A stretch of DNA of 64,000 bases from Thunnus maccoyii (GCF_910596095.1 NC_056554.1:8414001-8478000), one strand, 5' to 3'; counted from the first letter of the stretch, positions 25,901 to 38,064 are shown. The notes: generated from the sequence alone by a model not told the origin. Made by a program: numbers and translations.

Positions 25901-28075
25901 CTTAATGGCAGAACAACAATGCACCCCCATTTCATATTTGTACGTCTTATACAGAACAGTGAAGCGGAATAACGGCGCAACATTCCTGCCGTGAACAGGC
26001 TGTGTTAAAGTGGTTCTTGTTTGTATCTGCATGTAATCTCTTCTTTCATTCCATTTGTAGTGGTAATGACTCTTCTGGCCCGTGGAGAGGTGTGTGTGTG
26101 TGGTCCTCTCTTTTTATTTTTCTATATCTATCTCTTCTTCTTTCTCTTTCATCCTGTCTTTCTGTGTTCTATATTTTTAGTAAGTGATGGAATTAGAAGT
26201 TACAACACCCCAGGTCACTTGTTCATGACGCACATGCATCTACATCCTTCAAACACACACACACACCGATATCAGTATGTCCATGAATTTGTGGAGCAGT
26301 CCGATCTCCTCCTCAGATCTGCCCTCTGCAGAAATGACAGAGTCGAGAGGAGATGCAGAGTGGAGGTGGAGGGTAAAAGTGGGCACTTGAGATGCTGCCT
26401 GGTTCACATATTTCAGATGGATGTGTGAAGGGATTTTGTAATTAGTGTGGGCTGAAGAGAGAGAAATGGATATTGTCTGTGTGAGACAGAGAGAAAGAGA
26501 AGGACAGATACAATCTGGGTTTTAAAGTATTTTCTATGCAAATCATGAAAAGTGAGATGGAAATTACATCCAAAGGTTAAAAGTTAGCAGCCAAAGGTTG
26601 TCTGTACACATTCTGTAATCCCAGCAGTGACTGTTATATTTACTGTATGCATTGAATTGCATTTAATTTTTAGAACATTTCAAGACTTTGCTTAAATCAT
26701 TCTAAAATCTTAAGTTGTTGCTACAATTTTCTGCCAACCACTTGTTGCTGTGCTGTGACAGGTCTGCTGCTTTTTTTCTCATGACAAAGTTTCTGTAGCC
26801 TGCTTGCAAAACTATGGTGGTTATAGCAGCCTGAATCATTTAGTTCTTCTATTAATTCCAAATAAACCACTGTGGTTTAAAGTGTAAAAACCACTTCCAG
26901 TGTGCTGTCTAACTGTGTTCAGAACAGTGCATGGGAACTAAATATTTTCTCCATTAATGGATTAATCACGTAGTCTATAGAATTTAAGGAAATGGTGAAA
27001 AAATTCACATTGCAATTTCCTGAAGCCCAAACAGATGTCATCAAATTGTTTGTTTTATCTGACCAACAGGCACAACCTAAAAATACTCAAAGTATTAAAA
27101 ATAGCAGCAGATCCTCACAATTGAGAAGCTGAAATGACACAGTGTTTTTGCTACACTAGTAGTATGGATCTAGGGATGTCAGTGCTGTGTTTTATCTCAA
27201 CAGCTATTGGATGGATCCATTGTAAACATTCATGGTCCCCAGACAATGAATCCTAATGACTCTGGTGATCCCCTGACTTTTCCTCCAGTGCTAATTAGCA
27301 AATGTTAGAATAAACACACATTGTCATTGTGAGTGTGTTAGCATCCTTTTGTTGGCCTCATAGAGCCACAGTCCTCACAATCTTGGGTGTTTCTACAGTT
27401 TGATCCATCTATCAGTGGTGTTAACCACTTGTTGCTGTGCTGTTCATGCACAGCAACAAGTGGTTGCTGTGGTACAGTGATGTCTTTACACTTGGGATTT
27501 CTTTTGACAAACATCTCTGTAAGTGATTGCAGCCCAAACGATTTAATTATTCCAATAATTCCAAACAACCAACTGCGGCTGAAAATATAGTGTGGTAACA
27601 CTTTAGTGTTAAATCACTACTGTTGTTCTGTGTTTTGGAGTATCAAATGATTTATGTCAATGTGTTGGAGATTTTTTCTTAAAACTTTGCTTGACAGATG
27701 GACAGGTACTGCTCCTGAAAAAGCGAGTGAAAGCGGGCAGCAGTACAAACTGTTGCCCTCATGTAGCAGTTAGTGAGCGTGATACAGCGGCAGAGCTCCA
27801 GCCTAGCAGCATGATGCGGATTGCCAGTACAAGTCTTGGCTGGAGGGACCCTGAGGGGCCGGCAGAGTGTCTCTCCGTGGAGAGGCCGCAGCGCAGACAT
27901 GTCCAGTCGACACACAGAAACCACTGAACCGTTCAGTCAGGCCAAACAAGCTGATGTGTGAATCATTCAACCATACAGCAAGCAGCTATGACCATGGGCA
28001 GCTTTTGGGAGGGTCAAGGTTGGGTGACAGTCTACATTTTAACTCTCCAAATAGATTTTTAGCAAAGCATGTGTG

Positions 28076-28106
<31 letters not shown>

Positions 28107-31100
28107 GCGCGTGTGTGCTCTGGGTGGAGTGAGTGAGCATTTAAATTGAACTCTGTGATGTGGTTTGAGGCCGCAGCTGCTGTTAAAGTTTCATCATGTG
28201 GCAGTTTATACTTAAGAAACTTCAGATAGTGATGATTGCTAAATAGCTTCTGTTTATAAGCAGATATCTGATATGTTACCTCATCGAGATGATGCTGATT
28301 CTAGTGAAAAAGCCAACTAGGCCAAGTCATGTCTATCTGTAACTCTGGTTTCAAGCAAGCCATTCCCTTCCCTACTAAGATATCACTTTACTCTATATTA
28401 CCGTGCATATCTTTGACTCTACTTATGCTATATATATAAATGCTATTGTCACCTAATTACAGTGCAAGAACTACCAAAACTACAGCGCTCGCGTCCTAAT
28501 TATAGTGATGAATGTTTCCTGGCATCCTATGAAGATACGTTCTGTGTACTTGGAGCCTGTTCGGTTTGGAATGAGTCTGAAGCAGCCCACACAGCACTGG
28601 GACACAATATCATGCCCACATCACATTACCACCACCGGGCTCTGGAGGCTCTGGTTCTTTTTACTTTACATGACAGAGAGTTTGCATTTTATCTGTAGTG
28701 AGATAAGAGGAAGGCTGACAGGGCTGCAGAGTCAAAGCAGATGGAGGCTCTGGTAGGATGGACTAAACAATAGCGTTTAGGAGCTAAATGTCTCTTCTTT
28801 TCAGAGAGTTGAATATAAAAATGAATTCACAAGCTGATGTTTTATAAATAAATCCAGTATGTCCTGTTTGTAATAGTCTCCTTCATCATCGGAGGAAGAA
28901 TGTAGATTATCTTGCAAAGGTTTAAGATAAGAATATATGACAAACGTTACTCTAGTTGTTGTTATTCTGGCTACTAAGAGGCTACTTAAGTTCAGTTTTG
29001 CCTGTAGCTCTTTGTTTCATCTCTGTTTTTCATACGATTCAAAACAGGACATCATATTCTTCCTGGGAGGAAGTACATCCAACTGATTAGACGTGCAATA
29101 TAGATGAAGATCAAGCGCACACACACAAACCAAAGGCGCACAATAACGCACACAAAATCTTAGATGCACACTCCAGGCTGGATTAAGTACATTGCATTGT
29201 ATTGATTATGGATCGCTGTGGTTTATGGTTAATGCGTGTGTGTGTGTGTGTGTGTGTGTGTGAGGCCACATATTCATTACAGCAGCAGCCACTCACCACT
29301 TATCTTAATTGTGCACGAACAAACACCGACGAACGCACAATTCCTAATGTCATTCTGTCAACTTGGCCTTCTTACAGTTTCAACTCTCTGGCACACACAA
29401 GCACACATTCTCTCAAACACACTCTCAGCCAGCTACTTCCCACAGATATCGTTCAACCCTCCCCCCCCCCCTTCTATCTCCCAAGGTCACGTGTCCAGAC
29501 AGGAAGTAGCCGGGTTCTCTGGCGTTTTTTAACCCCTTCATTGCTAAAGAGGATTAGAGAGGAACAGCCTTTTTTTCTGGAATTCTGACTTCTGTTTCTG
29601 GGAAGTGTTTTTGTGACCCAAAACTGTTTAAGCCGGAGGGAAAAAAAAAAAAAAAAGTGAGGCTGAATAGGGAAGCTGACAGTAGTGATGTGCTTGTTGT
29701 GGTAAGACCTGCAGATTCCTGATAAGCAATCGTGTGCATGTGTGTGAGACACATGGAGATGGAAAGCAGCAGGCGATGACTGACACAATGCATCCCTAAT
29801 CCCTGCACCCCTGTTGACCCCACGGTGACTCCGTCTCTTGTGTTCTCTCATTTTCTCATAAGTGGTATCATGTCTGCAGCAAGGTAGCCCACATGCTATA
29901 AATCTATGGGGCTTTTTCCTACCTTTATTCAAAAGCATGGCCTTTCAATTTGAGAGCGTGATTTATTGATTTCACCTCCAGATTTTGTAGCTCTCTCCCT
30001 CAAACCTCGCCCTCGCACAAATAGCCCTGGCTTACGCTTAGATCTGCTCAAACTGTATGCTTGCACTCAGATCCTTGACTTTGGCGATCTGCTAGATTCC
30101 CGCTCCTGAGTCATGAAGGTGATGTTGTTTTCTCCTCTAACACACCAACAGGAGGCCGGTGTGCTATACGGCTACTATTATGTGTAGTTATTATTGTAAA
30201 AAGTGCGGATACTGGTATGTATATTAACTGTCTTGTCATTCAAAAAGTCGTAAACAAAGCAATGGAAGTACATTTGATAAAGCCCTGGTGGGTGAGATGA
30301 ACCTGGTTAAAGAGTAACCACCCGTACAGGACGCCGTAAAAAGTAAAGCAAACGCGCCCGAAAGGCGACAGGGATCGTTTCATTGGTCAACACTACAGCT
30401 GGCATTGTGTTAGTTGGGGGGAAGCGCACAGAAGCAGCCTGAGTGCGAGGAGAAAGGCTGAAGCTGGAAATCCGTGCAAGCATCAATACACGAGTTTAAG
30501 CGCACACTTTGAGTAGAAGCAGAACAAATCTGCGCACAAGCAGAGGCTATTTGAGTGTGCGAGGGCAGGGTTTGAGGGGGAAAAAATTACAAAGTCTAAA
30601 CGTGAAATCAATAAATCACGCTCTCAAATTGAAAGACTTCACTTTTGAATAAAGACAGGGATAAAAAAAAAACCCTGTACGAATTGCCCCTATTACAGAC
30701 GCACAGAGGCTGATTTATAAGAGAACAGCGCAGAGCGTTAATGCCAACCAGAGAGGAAGGGCATCAAAGGAGACATAAAGATAAAAAGAGAGAGAGAGAG
30801 AGGGGGAGAGCAAGACAGGAAGCAGGTTCAAGCCCAGTATTTTTCCACTATTTCCATACTGGCCTGATCTCTTTGTGTGTGTGTGTGTGTCTGTTTGTCT
30901 GATTTAATCAGATGACAGTAGACCAAAAGCCAGATCAGTCACAAGGGTGTCATGGATTACCACCTCGAGATGTGTTGCAGGCAACTTTTTTAAAAATAAT
31001 TCAACTTCTTTCTTGTTATTTTGAAGAGGAAGGTTCTAGCGGCCATCATCATCATGTCATACTGTGTAGAAATATGTTTCCATTTCCGCATGTCCACAGA

Positions 31101-34100
31101 TTTACATATTGTCCGCCAGTATACAATACATGCATGTGGATTTTTACCTTACTGTAACATTTCATATATGTGGAAAAAGTCTACTAAATAAAGGAGTTAT
31201 CAGATTCATGTTGGGTGTTTTTTCAGCTGTATTCAGCTCCACTTCTATTGCATATCCTTCCTCGCTCAATCAATCAGTGTTTATTTAATACACAGGCCTG
31301 CGCATGCATACGATGTGTGAGTTTGAAGGTGTGCTAATCAGCTCCTGTGTAAGTCTTCGTGAGCTGCAGTTACTTGTAAAGCCCCTCCTGTGAATCCGTC
31401 CTCAAATATAATTATGCAAATCTTTGCATGAGCGTGTTTCAGCCTTTAGCCGCCACCATCCTGGACTTGAACGGTACAGAGATGTGTGTTTTTAGAAGTG
31501 TATGAATGATAGGAAGTCGTACCTCCTTATTTTTCTCTTTTTCTCCTGTGAGTATGGGCAAAGTGCTGAATGATTCATCACTCAGTCTTTTTCATTTGGA
31601 TCATAAGACAAAGGTGATAAAAGCACACTTCAGGTTTCTGCATTAAAGATCTTTTTAATAGGTAGAAATGTAACCAGCTTACTTTGGTTAAAGAATAATT
31701 GAGACTGTAATACCAGCACCTTTCTTGCTCCAGTGTTACTGTTGCAGAGTTGTAAAACGGGTGTGTGCTCATATTTGGACAGTCTGTTCTCTCAGCTGTG
31801 AGAACTGAAACACACTAACAGTAAAACAATCTCAGCTATGCCTTTTGCTCACATCACCCATGGATGGTTGTGTGTGTGTGTGTCTTTATCTTGTCACTGT
31901 GAGTGTTTACACATATTTTGTACCTGTGTCATTGTGCCAAGACAATCAGCCCGGGGTAATAGTTTTAATGGAGCACTCACTTAACTCACCCACTCTGTAA
32001 TATATACACAGACACACATATATATATATATAAACACTCAGCAAAAACACTTTGCTGCTTGGACTGACCTCAATACAGAGAGTCCCAGTGCAGATTGAAT
32101 CAGAGAAGAATTAAATTTGTTCCATGTAACATGCAGATTTATCACAGGTCAGCCTCTCTCTCTCTCTCCACATCTGTAGTAAAGGAGGATGAGAATAGTC
32201 GAGAATAAAGGAGTACATGATATATATTCCGTTGTGATGGATGCATGAAGTTTGCCTGACAAGTCAAAACAAACACACGGAAATCGGAGGGAACGGCGGC
32301 ATTGTTTAGTGGCACACGGCCCTACTTTTCCTACTTCTTCCTCCTTCCTCCATCCTGTCTGCTCCAGCCATCGCTTCCCTATGTCTCCAACTTCCTCCAC
32401 CCCCTCCACCCCCCCTCTTTCTCCCCTGCATCCCACCAGGTCAAAACATCGCTTTTGTCTTTTACAGCGATCGGCCATCCTGAAGTCTCGACTATTTTTA
32501 TCCCCGTTTGTTGCTGAGGCAGAAGGAAAGCAAAAGTGGCAATTTATCATCCATTCTGAACCTGGTTGACCCGTAGCGTTTGGTAAAACAAAGCATTTCT
32601 GACGTTCTTTACGTTTTGACGACAGTATTCCTCGCTGCTCTCGCTCTGAAAGTCTTTCCCACACTCTGGTACACAGATCCTATCAAATAAATCAGTTATG
32701 TAGTGTGTTATCTCTAGAAGACATACTGTGTAATCCTCATAGGTGGCCTCTGTGACCTACTTACACATCGACACTCAAACATGAAGCTTCCCACACTGAT
32801 CGGCCATTGGCTTGCATCCACTTAATTACACTGGATATGGAGCTTTATTGTCGTTGCATTAGCCATGTGTCTGAATTAGACATAGTCCTGTCAGCATTTG
32901 ACTCATGACTGTTGGGAATTTCTCCGATTTTACACTGTTTTCATATCATATGCATAGTTCATCTTTCACTGTGAGTAGCCTGTTAACCGCGTTATGTGTG
33001 CCTCAGCTGTTTATAGACGCAGAAGAAGTAAATCACAGTTGCAGTGTCAGGCCTTTTAGGATATTGTAAAATGAATTCGGGGCTAAAATAGATCCTGTCG
33101 ACACATGATTAGTCTTTTACAGCAAATCTAGTCTCTGACCAAAGTTCTCTGAAGAAACCCCCTGACTTTGCTTCATCGTCTCGCTCATCAAGTCCAGAGA
33201 TATTTACGGTAGCCGTGATGGGCCTTTTTGTTGCAATATGAGGACACTGACCTACTTGTATTTGTGTGTGTGTGTGTTACTGTGTACAGTATGTGTGTAG
33301 CTTATGTTTTTCCGGTGAGTGAGCTGTATCTGGCATTTGATCTGCCTGCAGCCGCTACACAGCCCCCTGTGAGAGAAATAGTACTAGGACCTACACATAC
33401 ACACACACACACACACACATATATATAATACACACAAAAATGCTCTCATACTGTCACATCTCATTCTGCTGTACTCTGCAGGCAGCCTCCAGACAGACAG
33501 CGTGTCTGTCTCAGCCTCAGCGTGGTGGCGTATGAATCATATTTGCAAGTTTGTCAGGAAGAGTATAATTAAATTTTTAAACCGCATTAGAGCAGGTCGA
33601 TATGCAGCCAGTTAGGGCCGTGCAATATGACGATATATATATATTTATATGGCGTGATGATTGTTTGATGTTGTGCTCTATAGTTTATTTTGTTGCTTTT
33701 ATTGCACTCACAGTAACGAGCGTACTTGTCGTCAACTGGAGCGCTTCACCTCGTTCACTGCCTCTCCTCTGCTCCGCCGTGCGCGCAGCCCTCGCTGAAC
33801 TACAGAGAGCAGAGGAGTGTAGCGTCGCCATAAATCAATCTCTCTCTATCTCATCAGTCAAATCCCTGCATGGTACGCCTGTAAGCATGAGTCAGATTTG
33901 CCTTTTCTTTCACCTTCCACACCACTTTAACTTGTTTCACACTACACTGCGTTGTTTACAAACTCGCAGCAAGTGCCAATACCTCGTAGCCATCTTTTTT
34001 TAAGTCCAGATCACATCTGCAGCCAACAGAAACCCCCCCTCCAGACTCCAGACTAGATCAGCAAGTCAGTCTGCAGGATTGTTTTGGAAACCCTCCCTCG

Positions 34101-34205
34101 TGATTCCTCGCTTTTCTTTGTGTCTCCTCTCTGAAGCTGTCTTCCGGCCTTTTTCAACATCCCTCCCTCCCTCTTCTCTCCCTGTGTCTCTCCTCTCCCC
34201 CTCCT

Positions 34206-34244
<39 letters not shown>

Positions 34245-35314
34245 GCTGCTCCACTCAGCTGCTCCCTCTTCTCGATATGCTGCTTAACCTCTTCCCTTCC
34301 TTCCTCTCGGCGTACCCCCCCCCTCTCACGAATTTAACGCTCTCAAATCATTTTCAAGTAAGCCGTATTAACACTTTTCAGCACATTGAACAGCAGGTAA
34401 TGCGTTACATTTAGCTTGTGGCTATTAGCCACAGATATGAAATAGGAATGAAATGCTTTAGTTTGGGGCCTGTAGTGGTACAAACTTAAAAAGGAAGAAC
34501 ATTATAGAAATTCAGGGGAAGTATGTTTTCTTTCTTTCACCCCCTGCAGCCAAATACATTCAGAATTAGGATTTGGAAGACAAAAATCTTTCTTAATTAA
34601 CTCACACGACTGAGTAGAAGTAGTAAAGAAAAGTCTTTTTTTTATTTACACAGCTTCTTTGTCCTCTTGTCCTTTCTTTCTGGCGTTTTTCTTCTTCGCT
34701 GGTCCTGTAGTAGCACATGGAGCCCACATGTCTTTGTGTCTGCAGTGTAAGCATGTGTGTGTTTTGAGCGTATGAACACTTTTGTGTGTCTGTCGAAGCT
34801 TTAATTTTGCTGTTCTGTAAGAATAGCAGGTTGTGCGTGTGTGGTTGCATGTTATAAGTGTACTTTTTCTACCACTGCTGCTTAAACACATCACATCTAG
34901 TGTGTATGTCAGGTTTTTTTTTTTGCACATTTTTGTCTGCCTTGCTGCTTACAGTATGTCTGTCTGTCGGCTTTTTTCTGTGTGTGTGTGTGTGTGTGTT
35001 AGTCTGCTGACAGCAAGTCTGTCTGTCACCTTCAGTCTCTATCTCACGCACACAGGCTGTCCTGCTCAGAATTAAATCCTTACACCCCGCCCTTTCCACA
35101 CACACGCACGCACACACACACACACACTCTTCATCCAGCTCAGACTTATTAATGCACATTTTGTAATTCTTTAATCCACATGTGTGTGAGGTGTGTGTAA
35201 CAGCGAGGGTGTGTGCGGTGGTGAGTTTTCTCATTTCCAAAAAAGTACCATTCGGTTAATGTGACACACACAGCATGCTGTGCCTGTCTGCGTGTGTCCG
35301 TTTGTGAGTGTATA

Positions 35315-35409
<95 letters not shown>

Positions 35410-37329
35410 GGGGTAGGGGGCAGTTGGGCAGGTGCAGAGACAGCTGGTGTGGGCAACTCTAACCAAGGGGGAGGTTGAGAGCGAGAGAGAGATTCCTGGA
35501 GAATGACATGAATATAGGGTAGCAATTGAGCTGCAAAAGAGGGGAAACGAGTGATTGTACGTGTGTGTGTGTGTGTGTGTGTTGTCGCCAGTGGTGAACT
35601 GCTTTGGTAGCACGCACACAATGAGCCAAATGTGTGTGTGAGTGAGACAGATGGAGAAAGAGAGGAAGACTATTAAACGGCTTTTTATAGAGCGACAGCT
35701 TAATCGAAGGAAAAAAAGGATTGATTGGATAAAGAGAGAGAGAGAGAGAGAGGCCCGGTGAGAAGGGAAGAAAGAAACAAAGACCAACTAACAGCGAACC
35801 AAAATTTTATTTATTTAATAAGCAATATATCTCTACACTAGAGGCAACTGCACCCATGTACTTCATCGTAGGGGTCATCTTATCAGTATCAAGCAATAAT
35901 TGCTTTGCTTCAATTAAAAGTGCATAAGTGTGTGTTTTTATCTAGATTAAAACTGACAAGTACAAGCCTGTCCTGAATGGAGAAAGTTATTATCTAACTT
36001 TCTGTGCTGCTCTTTAAAAACATGATGAAACTAAAGAGAGGATTTCACCCTTTTTCAGATTTACATTTGCTGCCAAAATAATTGTTAATAAGTTAATTAG
36101 TGACTCAACCGGTGGAAAACAGAAACTAAATGTTCATCGTGTCATGTGATGTTGAATTTTTACTGATTCATTTGTCTAAAAACCTCATATTTGGTAAGAA
36201 AAAGTATTTACAAAAAAGTATTTGCTAATAAAATCAATAACAAGCTCTAGGTGGTTTTGAATGAGAAGTGTGCAAAGATTGAAGTCATGTTTTAAGATTT
36301 GTGGTTGTCTCATTGAGTAAATTTATTCAGACACACACTTACTCTGAAAGGTTTCAGTATTTGCTGTATGACTATGGTCGTGCTCTTCTTCTCTTCTTTG
36401 TTTTACCGTAAATTTTTATGGGCTGCATCTTTGTCTGTCAGTCTCCTATTGTGCTTCATTTGAAGGTAGCAGCCTCCTGTAGAAACGTTTTTTCGTTATG
36501 TCCTGTTGGATTTAAACATACATGTGGAGCTGTGTTTTGTATTATAAAGTCTGGAAAAGTCACAAACCTTCCATATAGGCAAATAAATTTAGCGTTTAAA
36601 TCGACATTTCCCTTCTTCAAAAAAATCAAATAATCTCTTGATCAAATTTCCACATTGATGAAAACGTGTGCTCGCTCGTCGCTCTTTGTCTCTCCTCTCT
36701 TTTCTCTGTCTTGTACAACACGTGAGGTGATGGACGGACATCGCCCTCTAGTGTTCAGACGTTCATCACTCACTCCACCACATCATACAGACGGAGACAG
36801 AAATGACTGTGCTGATCTATTTCCAGACAACAACCGCAGAACATAAACACAGGCTAAGCTAAGAATAGCAATGATGAGGATTTCTTTCCATGTGCACATG
36901 AAAGACTAATGTGTGTATGTGTATGTGTGTGTGTGTGTGTTATAGGAGGAGGCCATTCCTGAGCTTGAGATAGATGTGGATGAACTGCTGGATATGCCCA
37001 GTGACGTTGAGCGGGCAGCCAGGGTCAAGGTACGTAATAAAGATACACGTGTTTGCAGAAGCGTGCCTACAAGCAACAGCAGAAAGCCACATTTCATACT
37101 GTCTTCTGTTTTTTTTTTTTTTTTTTACAGGAATTGCTGGTTGACTGTTTTAAACCTACTGAGGTAAGAAATCTTCCTTTCTTCTTCCTCCTGACTCTCT
37201 AACACCCACATTTTTGGAGTTTTTTTTTTCATGTGTTTTGTCCCTTCTCTCTCCCCTTAGGACTTCATCTCAGAGTTGCTCAACAAGATCCGAGGGATGC
37301 AGAAGCTCTCCACGCCTCAGAAGAAATGA
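12323..37329 (+). CDS. ppp1r14b: ppp1r14b, protein phosphatase 1 regulatory inhibitor subunit 14B (PHI-1)
   Basis: This cytosolic CPI-17 family protein inhibits PP1/myosin phosphatase when phosphorylated. Coding exons are 12323-12523, 36946-37029, 37131-37163 and 37261-37329, all phase 0 with GT-AG borders. They join into 128 aa, shorter than my recollection of the human protein because the alanine/glycine-rich N-terminus is reduced. The segment RVYFQTP is followed by the inhibitory motif RVTVKYDRKEL, whose Thr38 matches the activating phosphosite of the family. Further on come LRKRLNLEEWI, the acidic PELEIDVDELLDM, and the C-terminus GMQKLSTPQKK, all strongly like human PPP1R14B. The start ATG lies in a strong context (GCGACCATGG). 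Intron 1 is 24,422 bp, very large for this gene. The upstream neighbour is plcb3 on the opposite strand. Identity is firm; biochemical role is from the family. Confidence 0.95.
15960..16800. repeat. Diverged dispersed repeat region
   Basis: Text such as TAACCCAAACCATGTTCTTT followed by CTAAATCTAACCAAGTGG (16706-16744), preceded by GGAGACCGCAGTTCATTTCC (16197 on), resembles a repeat I recall from many fish genomes. It is non-coding and the boundaries are uncertain. Confidence 0.4.
19903..19950. repeat. (CA)n microsatellite
   Basis: CA dinucleotide run with one TA interruption inside ppp1r14b intron 1. Confidence 0.9.
23591..24045. mobile_element. MITE-like element with TTAA ends (copy type B)
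   Basis: The 455-bp element has a left end TTAAAAGTGCAATATGTAAG; its right end in reverse complement reads TTAAAGGTGCAATATATAAG. The first 22 bases of the two ends agree at 20 positions, and TTAA lies exactly at both borders. There is no ORF. It looks like a non-autonomous TTAA-targeting transposon; the piggyBac-like assignment is inference. Confidence 0.7.
25473..26016. mobile_element. Candidate non-autonomous DNA transposon with nested palindromes
   Basis: The ends resemble each other as inverted repeats (left GCCCCTTTTTATACAGAGAT; right, reversed, ACCACTTTAACACAGCCTGT). Further in, 25545-25590 is the approximate reverse complement of 25659-25722 (shared GAGGCAGCTG and ATCACACG words). The centre holds the palindrome CCAAGCCACCGGTGGTTTGG. 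It is more CpG-rich than its surroundings and has no convincing protein. Confidence 0.5.
26690..27610. repeat. Direct duplication with a perfect hairpin
   Basis: AACCACTTGTTGCTGTGCTG occurs at 26736 and 27423 in the same orientation. Both copies are followed some 75-100 bp later by a related block (GCAGCC...AATTCCAAA...; 26818 on and 27527 on). The second copy carries an 18-bp perfect inverted repeat at 27423-27465. A fragment resembling the 5590-6050 repeat lies between them (27175-27345). Confidence 0.5.
28070..28118. repeat. (GT)n microsatellite
   Basis: GT run with minor interruptions, intronic. Confidence 0.9.
29910..30680. repeat. Long inverted repeat, about 160-200-bp arms
   Basis: The left arm (about 29920-30080) and right arm (about 30455-30675) are reverse complements. 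The core CTTTCAATTTGAGAGCGTGA and following 14 bases (29942-29975) is identical to the complement of 30601-30634. Outward the match continues through CTTTATTCAAAAG, inward through CCCTCAAACC and GCCCTCGCACA. About 375 bp of non-coding DNA separates the arms. It looks like an inverted-repeat transposon remnant, but no clear target duplication is seen. Confidence 0.6.
34210..34243. repeat. (CT)n tract
   Basis: Perfect CT dinucleotide run inside a longer polypyrimidine stretch (34140-34320). Confidence 0.9.
35317..35408. repeat. (GT)46 microsatellite
   Basis: An uninterrupted 92-bp GT run, the longest perfect dinucleotide repeat in the window, so likely highly polymorphic. Confidence 0.97.
36946..37329 (+). 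CDS. ppp1r14b: ppp1r14b exons 2-4 cluster
   Basis: Exon 2 (36946-37029) follows a GT-rich tract and a TATAG acceptor and encodes EEAIPELEIDVDELLDMPSD onward to ARVK. Exon 3 (37131-37163) encodes only ELLVDCFKPTE after a long T tract. Exon 4 (37261-37329) encodes DFISELLNKIRGMQ to PQKK and the TGA stop. The introns between them are about 100 bp each, in sharp contrast to the 24-kb intron 1. Confidence 0.94.
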
Positions 37330-38064
37330 TGGCGTCCATCCTCCTCCTCCTCCTCCCTCCCTCCCTCCCCTCCTCTTCCTCCTCCTCAGCCCTCACCTCT
37401 CATCTTCCTGCCACTTCCCATCCTTTAATTTTAGTTTTTTTTCCATCTGCTCCTTCCTCCTTGTTAGGCCCTCTTCTCTTTCTTATTTCTGTTTTCATCT
37501 CTTGTTGCCTGGATACAGCCCCATAAATCGTCCTTTCTGAAACTATTAGTAAAAAAGAAGAAGTTTTAAAAAATGCGTAATTACTAGGTGAAATCAACGC
37601 CATGTGATTCATCTTAAACCAGGCCCTCTCCTTCCCTCTCTGCCCCCTCCTTCACCCTTTTTTATTTGGCTTTTTACTCCTCTTCCTCATCCAGCTCTTC
37701 TTCCTCCCACCCTCCTTGCAACCAACCCTCCATCTGTCTCTGCCCTACAAGAAGAAGAAGAAGAAGGAGAGGAGCTGAAATCACTCCCATAATTACTGAG
37801 AGCAGAGAGGCCAAGAGTGGGAAGAGGAACAAGAGAAAGAGTCTGCAACAGCCAAGAAAAGCGTGGAAGGGTGAACGCTGAAAGAGGAGGACGGAGCAGC
37901 CAATCAGCTCGAAGCATCGCTCACGTCTCTACCAATGAGATTTGTCGTTTTGTTATTTGTAAAGGGTCTAAACTTGTAAATGATCCAGCTACCAACCATC
38001 ATTCTTCTGCTGTTTTCTGGTTCTGTTTGAGGGCATGGGGATATTCACTTGACTTTTTTTTTTA

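Larger units (their letters stand above)
12524..36945 (+). other. ppp1r14b: ppp1r14b giant intron 1
   Basis: The intron is 24,422 bp with a GTAAAG donor and TATAG acceptor. I found no other convincing exon inside it. It holds MITE-like and inverted-repeat elements (about 15960-16800, 23591-24045, 25473-26016, 26690-27610, 29920-30680), many CA/GT runs and CT-rich tracts. A good CTCF-like motif lies at 36741-36758. Open frames within it are low-complexity or lack splice support. Confidence 0.8.

Noticed and set aside
27691-27927. 78-codon frame in a GC-richer stretch of ppp1r14b intron 1
   Set aside because: No recognisable domain, no splice sites in phase, and open frames exist on both strands by composition alone.
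33600-34003. 133-codon plus frame with CpG-rich middle
   Set aside because: It begins in a TATATA run near text (GCCGTGCAATATGACGATAT) that resembles a dispersed repeat; no domain or splice evidence.
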